A DNA stretch of 64,000 nucleotides from Streptomyces caelestis (GCF_014205255.1 NZ_JACHNE010000001.1:1922001-1986000), one strand, 5' to 3'; numbered from the stretch's first letter, positions 8,335 to 17,356 are shown. Made by a program: numbers and translations. The notes: a model not told the origin generated them from the sequence alone.

Positions 8335-8868
8335 TCACGGACGTGGTAGGGAGTATGCCTTTGTCCCCCGTGCCCGGTGCCGCTTTGCGTACGACCAGGT
8401 CACCGAGGTCATCAAGGCCGGGATGGCGAACAGCGGGGCGAAAGCGAAGCCCCAGACGGTCTGTGCCGTACCGCTCGACATGTACGTCTGGCTCTCGGCG
8501 GTGAAAGCGACCACGAGTTGCCACAGTGCCACCAGGACCAGGACGCCCGAGGCGGACCAGGCCAGCGGGGCGAGGACCCTGGGGTGCAGCGGCCTCCACC
8601 GGTCGCTGACCAGCAACAGCGGAAACAGAGCGGCCAGCTCGGTGAGGACGGAGAGGCCGACGACGTATGCGATGCCCCAGCCGGGGATGTCGAAGACGTC
8701 GCGCAGCACCTGGTCGCTGTAGCCCACATGGACACCGGACGCCATGGCGATGCGCCACAGGCCGGACGGGACGGCACACAGAGCGATGGCGTGGGCGGCG
8801 CGGCGAGCCCAGGCAGGCGCAGGTGTTGAGGCGGGGTGAGGGGCGGTCGCTGTCGTCATGACGTACAT
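8335..8868 (-). CDS. Four-helix integral membrane protein, unknown
   Basis: About 177 residues. After a short polar Pro/Ala/Thr start there are about four hydrophobic helices (AHAIALCAVPSGLW, YVVGLSVLTELAALFPLLLV, ASGVLVLVALWQLVVAF, VWGFAFAPLFAIPALM) and a basic tail. I do not recognise the family. The start is ambiguous: ATGs exist at 8892, 8868 and 8859, and 8868 has a weak AGGG upstream. It is the only intact gene in a strip of otherwise degraded DNA (about 7.98-10.1 kb), so it may be part of an old acquired segment. Confidence 0.65.
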   Translation of the reverse strand: MYVMTTATAPHPASTPAPAWARRAAHAIALCAVPSGLWRIAMASGVHVGYSDQVLRDVFDIPGWGIAYVVGLSVLTELAALFPLLLVSDRWRPLHPRVLAPLAWSASGVLVLVALWQLVVAFTAESQTYMSSGTAQTVWGFAFAPLFAIPALMTSVTWSYAKRHRARGTKAYSLPRP

Positions 8869-8949
8869 GCTGGCCCTGGACATGGCAGCCACGCTTCGTC
8901 CGCTACGGCGGACCGTATCCGCCCTGCGGATGAGGACGCACCCGCTGAG

Positions 8950-9396
8950 GGAGGACCTGAGGAGGGCTCAATCGCCGCACAAGCCGGGTTATCCAACCGT
9001 CCGGCGATCTGCTGGGCGACCTGGCCGGCGTCGACGAGGTCCTCGCCCTGAGCGCGATCCCGGTCAGCCGGCCGCGCTGGAGACCGGCGGCGTCCATCAG
9101 CTGGCAGTCCACGGCGCGCAGATCGGCGTACGGTCACGGACTCGGGCAGGGAGCGGGGGACGGCGGGGCGGGGGTCGATGCCGCGGGCCCGGTCGGTGGC
9201 CAGGCGTCCGGCGCGGCCGCCCAGCAGGCGCTGCACGGTGGCGGCCGGGACGGCGGCGACCAAGCCGACGCTGGGGATGCCGTAGTCGCGCAAGGCGTCG
9301 GCCTGGCGGGGTCCGATGCCGTGCAGGGCGTCGACGGGCAGCGGAGCGAGCCATGCGCCGACCTGGTCGAGGGCGATGGCGAGGACGCCGCCGGGT
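8950..9396 (-). pseudogene. Y-family DNA polymerase (DinB/ImuB-like) C-terminal remnant
   Basis: Reading leftward, three frames in succession give parts of a Y-family polymerase. The first is a thumb helix-hairpin-helix, LHGIGPRQADALRDYGI, followed by AATVQRLLGGRAGR and RARGIDPRPAVP. After a break comes YADLRAVDCQLMDAAGLQRGR in a second frame, and then GEDLVDAGQVAQQIA in a third. The catalytic palm and fingers are missing. The order is collinear with DinB-type proteins, so this is one gene broken by at least two frameshifts and a deletion rather than several small genes. It is non-functional as a polymerase. Confidence 0.6.
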
Positions 9397-9749
9397 GGAT
9401 CGCGTCTGTCTCATGCGGGCCGGAGTCAGCCCGACCGCTTCCACTGGGCGAATGCGGAGACGGTGGGATAACCCGCCCCCACCAAACAGGGGGGAATTAC
9501 CCGCTCCGTCGTCACTCTCCGGGGTCACACTGACCGAAAGCCTTCGACCAGGGCTCGATCAGTGCATCTCACGCGGCCGGCCATCACTTCTCAGTCAGGT
9601 TCAGACCCAGCGGAGATTGACACAGCGAGCGCTCACCAGCCGTTGAATGCGAACCCAGACCGGCACAGCTTGTCCCAGAGCAGAGAGACGGCCCGTACAT
9701 CGTCCGCACCCGGCAGTCGGCACAGCCCGGGCGAGAGCGAGTTGCGTAA

Positions 9750-9929
9750 CCGAGCGAGGCGGAGTTGTACGAGCGGGCCACCGAGCAGGGCCGTGCGGTC
9801 GCGCGTATCTCCGGACTTTGACCCAAGACCGTGGGTGCCGTCGGTCGTGCTTCGACCGATGAAGTCCCCCAGCCGGAGCTCCTGGCACCCCAAACACGCT
9901 CAAGCGCCGTGGCAGGTTCCTCACGCTGA
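9750..9929 (+). pseudogene. Broken small frame, possibly a helix-turn-helix protein remnant
   Basis: The frame opens right after a TAA and reads SEAELYERATEQGRAVARISGL, then an in-frame TGA at 9819-9821, then PKTVGAVGRASTDE..., ending at a TGA at 9927-9929. The segment ARISGL-x-PKTV resembles the helix-turn-helix of StrR/ParB-like regulators (usual form GLSPKTV) with the Ser codon changed to a stop. It has no start codon or ribosome site. The assignment rests on a short match only. The flanks at 9403-9749 and 9930-10110 show nothing I can name. Confidence 0.25.
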
Positions 9930-10110
9930 GCATCGCTTGTGCAACCAGCGGTGAGACCGCGTCCCTGCCGATGTGAGCCCGCGCATAGGACCCACGTCAC
10001 GTACGAAAGGGCGTAGGAGACAAAGCCCCACCTTTTGAGCGGCGCATACAGTCCAGTCTGCACCGATTTGCCCCTCCCTGATCCACTATCGGGCATCGTA
10101 CGTCACACCT

Positions 10111-10139
10111 TTGCCACGCTATTTTGCGGCCGCTAAGAA
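10111..10139 (+). promoter_or_regulatory. Vegetative-type promoter for the transglycosylase gene
   Basis: TTGCCA at 10111-10116 and TAAGAA at 10134-10139 are separated by 17 bases and stand in locally AT-rich DNA. A start near 10147 would give an untranslated leader of about 110 bases. The leader contains small inverted repeats (for example GAGTC and GACTC around an inner GC stem), so RNA-level control is possible. Confidence 0.5.
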
Positions 10140-10256
10140 TTGCTCTCGTCGCTCAGCGCCGTGGGTTCACCTCCGCGGCGTTCGTGTCGGAAACACACCG
10201 AGTCCAACGCCGGACGCCGAGCGACTCCCGCGCTATTCGAAGAGGTCCACACCACC

Positions 10257-10985
10257 ATGCCCAAGAACATCTTCAGCCGTGGCCGTAGTCGTACCCTGAC
10301 CCGTCACCACAAGATCGCCATGGCGGGTGTCGCCACCCTCGGCGCCGCCGCCATCGGTCTCTCCGCGGTGCCGAGCGGTGCGTCGACCAAGACCACGACC
10401 GAGGCCGCTCAGCCGGCTGCGGTGGCGTTCAGCACCGAGCAGATCAAGGACGTCAAGGCCAGCGTCACCGACCAGATGGCCGGTGCCACGGTGAAGGCGG
10501 AGCAGATCGCGGCGAAGAAGAAGGCCGACGCCGCTGCCGCCGCCAAGAAGAAGGCCGCCGCCGAGGCGGCGAAGAAGAAGGCCGAGGCCGCGCGCAAGGC
10601 CAAGGAGGCCGCGAGCCGGGACGCCAAGCGCGCCCAGGTCAAGAAGGCCGCCGCGAAGACCTACCCGAACAACCTCGACGGCTGGATCCGCGAGTCGCTC
10701 GACGTCATGAAGAAGCACGGCATCCCCGGCTCCTACGACGGCATCAAGCGCAACATCATCCGGGAGTCCTCGGGTAACCCGAAGGCGATCAACAACTGGG
10801 ACATCAACGCCATCAACGGCGTCCCGTCGAAGGGCCTGCTCCAGGTCATCCCGCCGACCTTCAAGGCCTACCACGTCCCCGGCACCTCCTGGGACATCTA
10901 CAACCCGGTCGCCAACATCACCGCCGCCTGCAACTACGCGGCCGACAAGTACGGCTCCATGGACAACGTCTTCGGCGCGTACTGA
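10257..10985 (+). CDS. Secreted SLT-domain lytic transglycosylase
   Basis: The protein has 242 residues. A signal peptide or anchor (RHHKIAMAGVATLGAAAIGLS, about 17-37) is followed by a Lys/Ala-rich helical linker (about 75-130; repeats of AAKKKA). The C-terminal SLT-like domain (about 140-242) has catalytic Glu in IIRESSGNP and the conserved GLLQVIPPTF and YNPVANITAACNYA stretches. It should cleave peptidoglycan glycan strands outside the membrane. I take the ATG at 10257 because the hydrophobic signal then lies near the start; an earlier frame opening at 10140 would add a non-signal extension. Confidence 0.9.
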   Translation: MPKNIFSRGRSRTLTRHHKIAMAGVATLGAAAIGLSAVPSGASTKTTTEAAQPAAVAFSTEQIKDVKASVTDQMAGATVKAEQIAAKKKADAAAAAKKKAAAEAAKKKAEAARKAKEAASRDAKRAQVKKAAAKTYPNNLDGWIRESLDVMKKHGIPGSYDGIKRNIIRESSGNPKAINNWDINAINGVPSKGLLQVIPPTFKAYHVPGTSWDIYNPVANITAACNYAADKYGSMDNVFGAY

Positions 10986-11017
10986 GGCCGGCGCGGACCT
11001 CTGCTCGCTGGACCGAA

Positions 11018-11062
11018 CGCCGAAGGGCGGCACTCCCCTGACGGAGTGCCGCCCTTCGGGCG
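11018..11062. terminator. Bidirectional terminator hairpin
   Basis: CGAAGGGCGGCACTCC and its perfect complement form a 16-base-pair stem, extended by a few more pairs, with a short loop. It lies between the convergent ends of the transglycosylase gene (10985) and the FHA-ABC gene (11090). Confidence 0.85.
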
Positions 11063-11089
11063 TCGTGAAGCGTGACTGCTCGCGCACGA

Positions 11090-13648
11090 CTACTTGCGCA
11101 TGACCTCGGGCTCGTGGCGGCGCAGGAAGCGGGCCACGAAGAAGCCGCAGATCACGCCGAGGGCGAGGAGCGCGCCCATGTCCATGGCCCAGGCGGCGGC
11201 CGTGTGCTCCCACAGCGGGTCGGTGTCGCCGGCCGTCTCGGGCGGGCTGATCTTGTTGAAGTCCAGCGTGGCGCCGGAGGCGGCGACCGCCCAGCGCGAC
11301 GGCATCAGGAACGAGAACTGGTTGACACCGATCGAGCCGTGCAGCGTGAACAGGCAGCCGGTGAAGACGACCTGGATGATCGCGAACATCACCAGCAGCG
11401 GCATGGTCTTCTCGGCGGTCTTCACCAGCGACGAGATGATCAGGCCGAACATCATCGAGGTGAAGCCCAGGGCCATGATCGGCACGGACAGCTCCAGCAG
11501 CGTGGCGCTGCCGAAGACCAGGCCCTCCTCGGGGATCTCCCGGCTGGAGAAGCCGATGACGCCGACCAGCAGGCCCTGCAGCACGGTGATCATGCCGAGC
11601 ACGAACACCTTCGACATCAGGTACGCCGAGCGCGACAGGCCGGTCGCGCGCTCCCGCTCGTAGATGACCCGTTCCTTGATCAGCTCGCGGACCGAGTTCG
11701 CCGCGCCCGCGAAGCAGGCGCCGACCGCGAGGATCAGCAGGACCGTGGTGGCCGTGCCGTTCGGGATGATGCGGCCGGTCTGGGGGTTGGGCGGGTTGGG
11801 CAGCAGGCCCCGGTCCGCGTCGATGAGCAGGCTCACCGCGCCGAGCACGGCCGGCAGGATCACCATCAGGGCGAGGAAGCCCTTGTCGGACACGATCACC
11901 GAGACGTAGCGCCGCACCAGCGTGACGAACTGGGACATCCAGCCCTGCGGCTTCGGCGGCTTCATCGCCTGCATGGGCGCAACCTGTACGGACTGCGGCG
12001 CCACCGCGTCGATGTCCGCGGCGTACATCTGGTAGTGCTGCGAGCCCTTCCAGCGGCCCGCCCAGTCGTAGTCGCGGTAGTTCTCGAAGGCGGAGAAGAC
12101 GTCGGCCCAGGTGTCGTAGCCGAAGAAGTTCAGCGCCTCCTCCGGCGGGCCGAAGTAGGCCACCGCGCCGCCGGGCGCCATCACCAGCAGCTTGTCGCAC
12201 AGCGCCAGCTCCGCCACGGAGTGGGTGACGACGAGGACCGTACGGCCGTCGTCCGCCAGGCCGCGCAGCAGCTGCATGACGTCGCGGTCCATGCCCGGGT
12301 CGAGGCCGGAGGTCGGCTCGTCCAGGAAGATCAGCGACGGCTTGGTGAGCAGCTCCAGGGCCACGGAGACGCGCTTGCGCTGGCCACCGGAGAGGGAGGT
12401 GACCTTCTTCTCCTTGTGGATGTCCAGCTTCAGCTCGCGCAGCACCTCGTCGATACGGGCGTCGCGCTCGGCGGCCGTGGTGTCGGCCGGGAAGCGGAGC
12501 TTGGCCGCGTACTTGAGGGCCTTCTTGACGGTCAGTTCCTTGTGCAGGATGTCGTCCTGCGGGACCAGACCGATGCGCTGGCGCAGCTCGGCGAACTGCT
12601 TGTAGAGGTTGCGGTTGTCGTAGAGGACCTCGCCCTGGTCGGCCGGGCGGTAGCCGGTGAGCGCCTTGAGCAGCGTGGACTTGCCGGAGCCGGACGGGCC
12701 GATCACCGCGATCAGCGACTTCTCCGGGACGCCGAAGGAGACGTCCTTGAGGATCTGCTTGCCGCCGTCGACCGTGACGGTCAGGTGGCGGGCGGAGAAG
12801 GACACCTCACCGGTGTCGACGAACTCCTCCAGCCGGTCGCCGACGATCCGGAACGTCGAGTGGCCGACGCCGACGACGTCGGCCGGCCCGAGCAGCTGTG
12901 TGCCGCCCTTGGGAATCGGCTGGCCGTTGACGTACGTGCCGTTGTGCGAGCCCAGGTCGCGGATCTCCATGCGGCCGTCGGGCGTCGAGTGGAACTCGGC
13001 GTGGTGCCGGGAGACCTGGAGGTCGGAGACGACCAGCTCGTTGTCCAGGGCACGGCCGATGCGCATCACGCGGCCGAGGGAGAACTGGTGGAACGTGGTC
13101 GGGCTGCGGTCGCCGTAGACCGGCGGCGCCCCCGCGACGCCGCCGGGGCTCTGCTGCTGCGGGACGTGTGCCGCGGGCTGCTGCTGTGGCTGCTGCCAGC
13201 CGGCCTGGGCCTGCTGCTGCGGGGCCTGGGGCTGCTGGTGGGGCGCCTGCTGGTGCGGGGCCTGCTGGGCCCAGCCCGGGTTCGCACCCTGCGCGGCGTA
13301 CGGCTGCTGCTGGGGCTGGGCCTGCGGCGTGGCGACGGAGGCGGCGGCGCCCGAGAGGTTCAGGCGCGGCCCGTCGGTCGCGTTGCCCAGGTGCACAGCT
13401 GAACCGGGGCCGAGTTCCACGTGATGGATCCGCTGCCCCTGCACGAACGTGCCGTTGGTGCTGCCATGGTCCTCGATGACCCAACTGCGGCCGTTGAAGC
13501 TGACCGTGGCGTGACGCCAGGAGACCCTGGCGTCGTCGAAGACGACGTCCCCCTGCGGATCACGTCCGAGGGTGTATGACCTGGACGGATCGAGCGTCCA
13601 GGTACGTCCGTTTGATTCCAGTACGAGTTCCGGCACTCCATGCCCCAC
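11090..13648 (-). CDS. FHA-FHA-ABC transporter fusion (ABC-2 type)
   Basis: The protein has 852 residues and a full half-transporter. The first FHA domain is at about 20-90 (GRDPQGD, SWRHA, STNGTF). A Gln/Pro/Ala-rich linker (about 107-168) precedes a second FHA domain at about 190-270 (RIGRALDNELV, SRHHAEF, SHNGTY). The ABC ATPase has Walker A GPSGSGKST at 317-325, signature LSGGQRKR and FLDEPTSGLD. About six membrane helices (600-850) form an ABC-2 permease. FHA domains bind phosphothreonine, so activity or partner binding is probably tied to Ser/Thr kinases. The start is the GTG at 13648. The substrate is unknown. Confidence 0.92.
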   Translation of the reverse strand: MGHGVPELVLESNGRTWTLDPSRSYTLGRDPQGDVVFDDARVSWRHATVSFNGRSWVIEDHGSTNGTFVQGQRIHHVELGPGSAVHLGNATDGPRLNLSGAAASVATPQAQPQQQPYAAQGANPGWAQQAPHQQAPHQQPQAPQQQAQAGWQQPQQQPAAHVPQQQSPGGVAGAPPVYGDRSPTTFHQFSLGRVMRIGRALDNELVVSDLQVSRHHAEFHSTPDGRMEIRDLGSHNGTYVNGQPIPKGGTQLLGPADVVGVGHSTFRIVGDRLEEFVDTGEVSFSARHLTVTVDGGKQILKDVSFGVPEKSLIAVIGPSGSGKSTLLKALTGYRPADQGEVLYDNRNLYKQFAELRQRIGLVPQDDILHKELTVKKALKYAAKLRFPADTTAAERDARIDEVLRELKLDIHKEKKVTSLSGGQRKRVSVALELLTKPSLIFLDEPTSGLDPGMDRDVMQLLRGLADDGRTVLVVTHSVAELALCDKLLVMAPGGAVAYFGPPEEALNFFGYDTWADVFSAFENYRDYDWAGRWKGSQHYQMYAADIDAVAPQSVQVAPMQAMKPPKPQGWMSQFVTLVRRYVSVIVSDKGFLALMVILPAVLGAVSLLIDADRGLLPNPPNPQTGRIIPNGTATTVLLILAVGACFAGAANSVRELIKERVIYERERATGLSRSAYLMSKVFVLGMITVLQGLLVGVIGFSSREIPEEGLVFGSATLLELSVPIMALGFTSMMFGLIISSLVKTAEKTMPLLVMFAIIQVVFTGCLFTLHGSIGVNQFSFLMPSRWAVAASGATLDFNKISPPETAGDTDPLWEHTAAAWAMDMGALLALGVICGFFVARFLRRHEPEVMRK

Positions 13649-13835
13649 TGAGTTGTCCCCCGATTTACCCCCGACATGGGGAGTCTAGGGATGTCGAACA
13701 TCGGGGGGAACTATTTCAGGAGCGGCCGCCTGACCGAAAGTCGGGCCTTGTGAAGACCGCGTTCGCAGGCATCAGCCGTTTCCGTTGACGGGGTTGAAAA
13801 CCGGCCGGAGAGTGGTATTTCGACGCGAGGGGGAC

Positions 13836-15914
13836 ATGCGCGGTGTTCCCGCCACGCCGCGGGTCGGGGGGTCTGCCATGAGTGCCGGGACAGGTATCGA
13901 GACGGCGAGGGACGGCACGCGTGTGCCGTGGGGGGACGTGCTGATGTCCGCCGTCGCCGCCGTGAGCTGGGCGTTGATCGGGATGGCGGGCACGGCAGCG
14001 CTGGGTCTGCGGCTGCTGGAGGCGGACGCGGCGGGCTCGTTGGGGCCGATGACCGCGGCGGTGGTGACACTCGGGGCAGGTGGTTCGGTCACACCGTCCG
14101 GCGACGTGCCGGCGTTCGGCCTGTCGGGCGCCGGGGCCGACACGGCCATCGAGATCACGCCACTGGGGGTGAGCCTGGCCGGGGCGGTGCTGCTGTCCTA
14201 CTTCTTCCTACGGTCCTTGCGAGCGGCGGGAGTTGTGATATCGGCGGCCGAACTCCTCGCGCGTGCGGGCGCGGTGGTCGCGCTGTTCGTGGCGATGCTG
14301 GGCGGGCTGGCCTGGGCGGGGCACGACGTCATCACGATCGACGGTGGCGCGCTGGGCCTGGACGACCTGACGGGCGGGGGCGATGGAGGTGGAGACGGCC
14401 TGGAGATTCCCGGGCTGGGGGACATCGGGGGGTTGCTGCCGGACCGGCTCGGCGACCTGGCCGACGCGCGGGCGGCGGTCGGTTTCACGGTCGACACCGC
14501 GCCCACCCTGCTCGGTGGGCTCGGCTGGTCGGCCGGGGTCCTCCTCATCGCCCTGCTGGCCTCGCGCCGCACGCCGCTGCCGCGGGGCTGGGAGGCCGTG
14601 CACCGGGTCGTACGGCCCGCCGTTTCCGCGGTGGTGACCGTGCTGCTGGTGGCGGTGGCGGCGGGGCTCGCAGCGGCGGCGTACGCGGCGACCGGCGACG
14701 ACCATCCCCGGCGCATCGCCGGCGCGGCGCTGCTCGGGGCGCCGAACGGGGTGTGGCTGGGCATCCCGATCGGCCTGCTCGTGCCGTGGGACGGCCGGGC
14801 GACGGGTGAACTGGCCCGCCTTCTGCCCGACCCCCTCGACGACCTGCTCGCGGTCCGCTCCGACCAGCCGGTGACGCTGGGGCGGCTGGCCGAGTTGGAC
14901 GGGCGGGTGTGGCTGCTGGGGGTGGCGGCGGCGTTGATGATGCTGCTGGCGGGTGTGCTGACGGCGGTGCGGACGCCGATGGGGAGCGTGTCAGGGGGTT
15001 CCGGAGGTGGAGGGGGTTCGGGTCCCCTCGGTTTCGCGGGACGGTGTGCAGTGCGGCTGGGGGCGGCGACCGCGTCGGCTCTGCCGCTGCTCGCCTGGCT
15101 GACGGACGTGTCCGTGACCGCCTCCCTGTCCGTGCTCGGCTTCGACGCGTTCGGCGCGGGCATCGAACTGCACGGGCACCTCGGCATGGCCCTGCTGCTG
15201 GGTGCGGTGTGGGGTGCGGGGACCGGGGCGGTGGGGGCGTTGCTGGCGTGGGCGAGCGGGGCCGCGGGGAGGGCGGCGACGGCTTTGGCCCGGGGGGAGG
15301 GGGTGGCCGGGGCCGGGCGCGCGGGACGGGAGGCCGGTACGGGACAGGCCGGGTACGACGCGAGTGCCGGGCCAGCCGTGCCCCGGGCCGGTACAGGGCA
15401 GGCCGGATACGACGTCGGCGCCGGGCGGTCCGGGGGCCGGGGCGGGTCCAGCGCCGGGCGGGCGTCGTCGTACGGGGAGGAAGCCGGGCCCTACGCGCCG
15501 GGAGCGCCGTACCGGCCGCCGAACCCGGCCACCAATCCGTACCTCCGGGGGCCGGACGAGCTGCGAGAGCCGGAGGACGCGCGGCCTGCCGAAGAGGAAC
15601 GCCCCTCCGGTGGACCGCTGGAGCGCGGCCGGCAGGCCGGTGAGGATCGGCAGCGAGGGGAGGGCCGGCGTTCGCCAGGCGAGGCTCCCCGGCCACCGCA
15701 CGAAGCCCGCTCGGGCAGTGACCGGGCTGCCTACCGGGACGGTGACGTGTACGGCGCGCCCACGATGGCGCGACCAGTCGGGCCGCCGCCGCGTGGGCCC
15801 CGGCAGCCGCCCGGCCCGAAGGGCGGGAACCGGCCGCCGGCCCGGCCGGACGACGGGCCGCCTCCGCCGCCCTCTCCTCCCCCGCCACCGCGGAAACCGC
15901 GTGGGGGGAAGTAA
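13836..15914 (+). CDS. Streptophobe-family membrane protein
   Basis: About 692 residues. The N-terminal two thirds hold many hydrophobic helices (about 10), with loops rich in Gly (DLTGGGDGGGDGLEIPGLGDIGG). The last 200 residues are a disordered, Pro/Gly/Arg-rich cytoplasmic tail with short repeats (AGTGQAGYD twice) and a Pro run followed by RKPRGGK. This architecture matches the Streptomyces-restricted family called streptophobe; the function is unknown. I choose the ATG at 13836 behind GAGGGGGAC; an in-frame ATG at 13785 lacks a site. It is divergent from the FHA-ABC gene. Confidence 0.85.
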   Translation: MRGVPATPRVGGSAMSAGTGIETARDGTRVPWGDVLMSAVAAVSWALIGMAGTAALGLRLLEADAAGSLGPMTAAVVTLGAGGSVTPSGDVPAFGLSGAGADTAIEITPLGVSLAGAVLLSYFFLRSLRAAGVVISAAELLARAGAVVALFVAMLGGLAWAGHDVITIDGGALGLDDLTGGGDGGGDGLEIPGLGDIGGLLPDRLGDLADARAAVGFTVDTAPTLLGGLGWSAGVLLIALLASRRTPLPRGWEAVHRVVRPAVSAVVTVLLVAVAAGLAAAAYAATGDDHPRRIAGAALLGAPNGVWLGIPIGLLVPWDGRATGELARLLPDPLDDLLAVRSDQPVTLGRLAELDGRVWLLGVAAALMMLLAGVLTAVRTPMGSVSGGSGGGGGSGPLGFAGRCAVRLGAATASALPLLAWLTDVSVTASLSVLGFDAFGAGIELHGHLGMALLLGAVWGAGTGAVGALLAWASGAAGRAATALARGEGVAGAGRAGREAGTGQAGYDASAGPAVPRAGTGQAGYDVGAGRSGGRGGSSAGRASSYGEEAGPYAPGAPYRPPNPATNPYLRGPDELREPEDARPAEEERPSGGPLERGRQAGEDRQRGEGRRSPGEAPRPPHEARSGSDRAAYRDGDVYGAPTMARPVGPPPRGPRQPPGPKGGNRPPARPDDGPPPPPSPPPPPRKPRGGK

Positions 15915-16048
15915 CCCCCTGGGCGGAGCAGGGACGCGGTCCCCCGAGACGCAAGGTTCGCGCCACCCACGCGACACCCACTGTTCGCTGTCCGCCAGGC
16001 GGACCTCACGGGCGGTACGACCTGCCTGCCGGATACGGTGGAAGTACC

Positions 16049-17263
16049 ATGAGCGCTTCGCAGACCTCGTCCTCCGACGTCCCCACCCTCCTTGTCAAGA
16101 TCTTCGGCAAGGACAGCCCGGGCATCACGGCCGGCCTCTTCGACACCCTCGCCGCCTACTCCGTCGACGTCGTCGACATCGAGCAGGTCGTCACCCGTGG
16201 CCGGATGGTGCTGTGCGCGCTCGTGACCGAGCCGCCCCCGGGGCTCGAGGGTGATCTGCGGGCGACCGTCCACAGCTGGGCCGAGTCGATGAAGATGCAG
16301 GCGGAGATCATCTCCGGCCTCGGCGACAACCGGCCGCGCGGGCTGGGCCGCTCCCTGGTCACCGTGCTCGGGCACCCGCTCACCGCCGAGGCGACGGCTG
16401 CGATCGCCGCGCGGATCACGAAGACCGGCGGCAACATCGACCGTATCTTCCGGCTCGCCAAGTATCCCGTGACGGCCGTCGAGTTCGCCGTTTCCGGTGT
16501 GGAGACCGAGCCGCTGCGCACCGCCCTGGCGCCCGACGCGGCGAAGCTCGGCATCGACGTGGCGGTCGTCGCCGCCGGTCTGTACCGGCGCGCGCAGCGC
16601 CTGGTCGTCATGGACGTCGACTCGACGCTCATCCAGGACGAGGTCATCGAACTGTTCGCCGCGCACGCCGGCTGCGAGGACCAGGTCGCCGAGGTGACGG
16701 CGGCCGCGATGCGCGGTGAGCTGGACTTCGAGCAGTCCCTGCACGCGCGCGTGGCGCTGCTGGCGGGGCTCGACGCCTCGGTCGTGGACAAGGTGCGCAG
16801 CGAGGTGCGGCTGACGCCGGGCGCCCGCACCCTGATCCGTACGCTGAAGCGGCTCGGCTACCAAGTCGGCGTCGTCTCCGGCGGTTTCACCCAGGTCACC
16901 GACGATCTGAAGGAGCGGCTCGGGCTGGACTTCGCCCAGGCCAACACGCTGGAGATCGTCGACGGGAAGCTGACGGGCAAGGTCACGGGCGAGATCGTCG
17001 ACCGTGCCGGCAAGGCCCGGCTGCTGCGCCGGTTCGCCGCCGAGGCGGGTGTGCCGCTGTCGCAGACCGTGGCGATCGGTGACGGCGCCAACGACCTCGA
17101 CATGCTGAACGCGGCCGGTCTGGGCGTCGCCTTCAACGCCAAGCCGGTGGTGCGCCAGGCCGCGCACACCGCGGTGAACTTCCCCTTCCTGGACACCGTG
17201 CTGTACCTGCTGGGCATCACGCGCGAAGAGGTCGAGGCGGCGGACACCCACAACACGGTCTGA
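16049..17263 (+). CDS. serB: Phosphoserine phosphatase SerB
   Basis: The protein has 404 residues. Two N-terminal ACT-like domains (about 10-90 and 100-178) bind amino acids, probably serine for feedback. The HAD phosphatase domain follows: motif I MDVDSTL (nucleophile D189, acid D191), motif II VVSGGF (S277), motif III lysine region and motif IV GDGANDLDM (D345, D349). It catalyses the last step of serine synthesis. The length matches the actinobacterial two-ACT form. The ATG at 16049 begins the conserved start. It is monocistronic, flanked by a 134-base gap and a terminator. Confidence 0.96.
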   Translation: MSASQTSSSDVPTLLVKIFGKDSPGITAGLFDTLAAYSVDVVDIEQVVTRGRMVLCALVTEPPPGLEGDLRATVHSWAESMKMQAEIISGLGDNRPRGLGRSLVTVLGHPLTAEATAAIAARITKTGGNIDRIFRLAKYPVTAVEFAVSGVETEPLRTALAPDAAKLGIDVAVVAAGLYRRAQRLVVMDVDSTLIQDEVIELFAAHAGCEDQVAEVTAAAMRGELDFEQSLHARVALLAGLDASVVDKVRSEVRLTPGARTLIRTLKRLGYQVGVVSGGFTQVTDDLKERLGLDFAQANTLEIVDGKLTGKVTGEIVDRAGKARLLRRFAAEAGVPLSQTVAIGDGANDLDMLNAAGLGVAFNAKPVVRQAAHTAVNFPFLDTVLYLLGITREEVEAADTHNTV

Positions 17264-17309
17264 ACCGGCGACACGAGCCTGAACCGGCGACACGGTCTGA
17301 AGCAGCCTG

Positions 17310-17342
17310 GGGGGCCCGGCACCGCACGGATGCCGGGCCCCC
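17310..17342 (+). terminator. serB terminator
   Basis: GGGGGCCCGGCA at 17310-17321 pairs perfectly with TGCCGGGCCCCC at 17331-17342 around a nine-base loop. Just before it, the stop region of serB is partly duplicated (TGAACCGGCGACACG occurs twice at about 17262-17295). Confidence 0.8.
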
Positions 17343-17356
17343 GGTCGCCGGGTCGG

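Noticed and set aside
9584..10096. 170-residue leftward frame upstream of the transglycosylase gene
   Set aside because: The translation is Ser/Thr/Gly-rich with many cysteines, has no recognisable domain or ribosome site, and lies in DNA that shows decay on the other strand.
10147..10256. Possible ydaO (c-di-AMP) riboswitch in the transglycosylase leader
   Set aside because: Some Streptomyces wall-hydrolase genes have this element, but the leader here is only about 110 bases and I cannot find the conserved ydaO core. A covariance-model search would settle it.
10233..12200. Very long leftward open frame spanning the transglycosylase gene and part of the FHA-ABC gene
   Set aside because: It is the complement of a real coding region over its first part and an off-frame of the FHA-ABC gene over the rest. 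The translation is Arg/Gly-rich with no domains. High-GC DNA gives such frames routinely.
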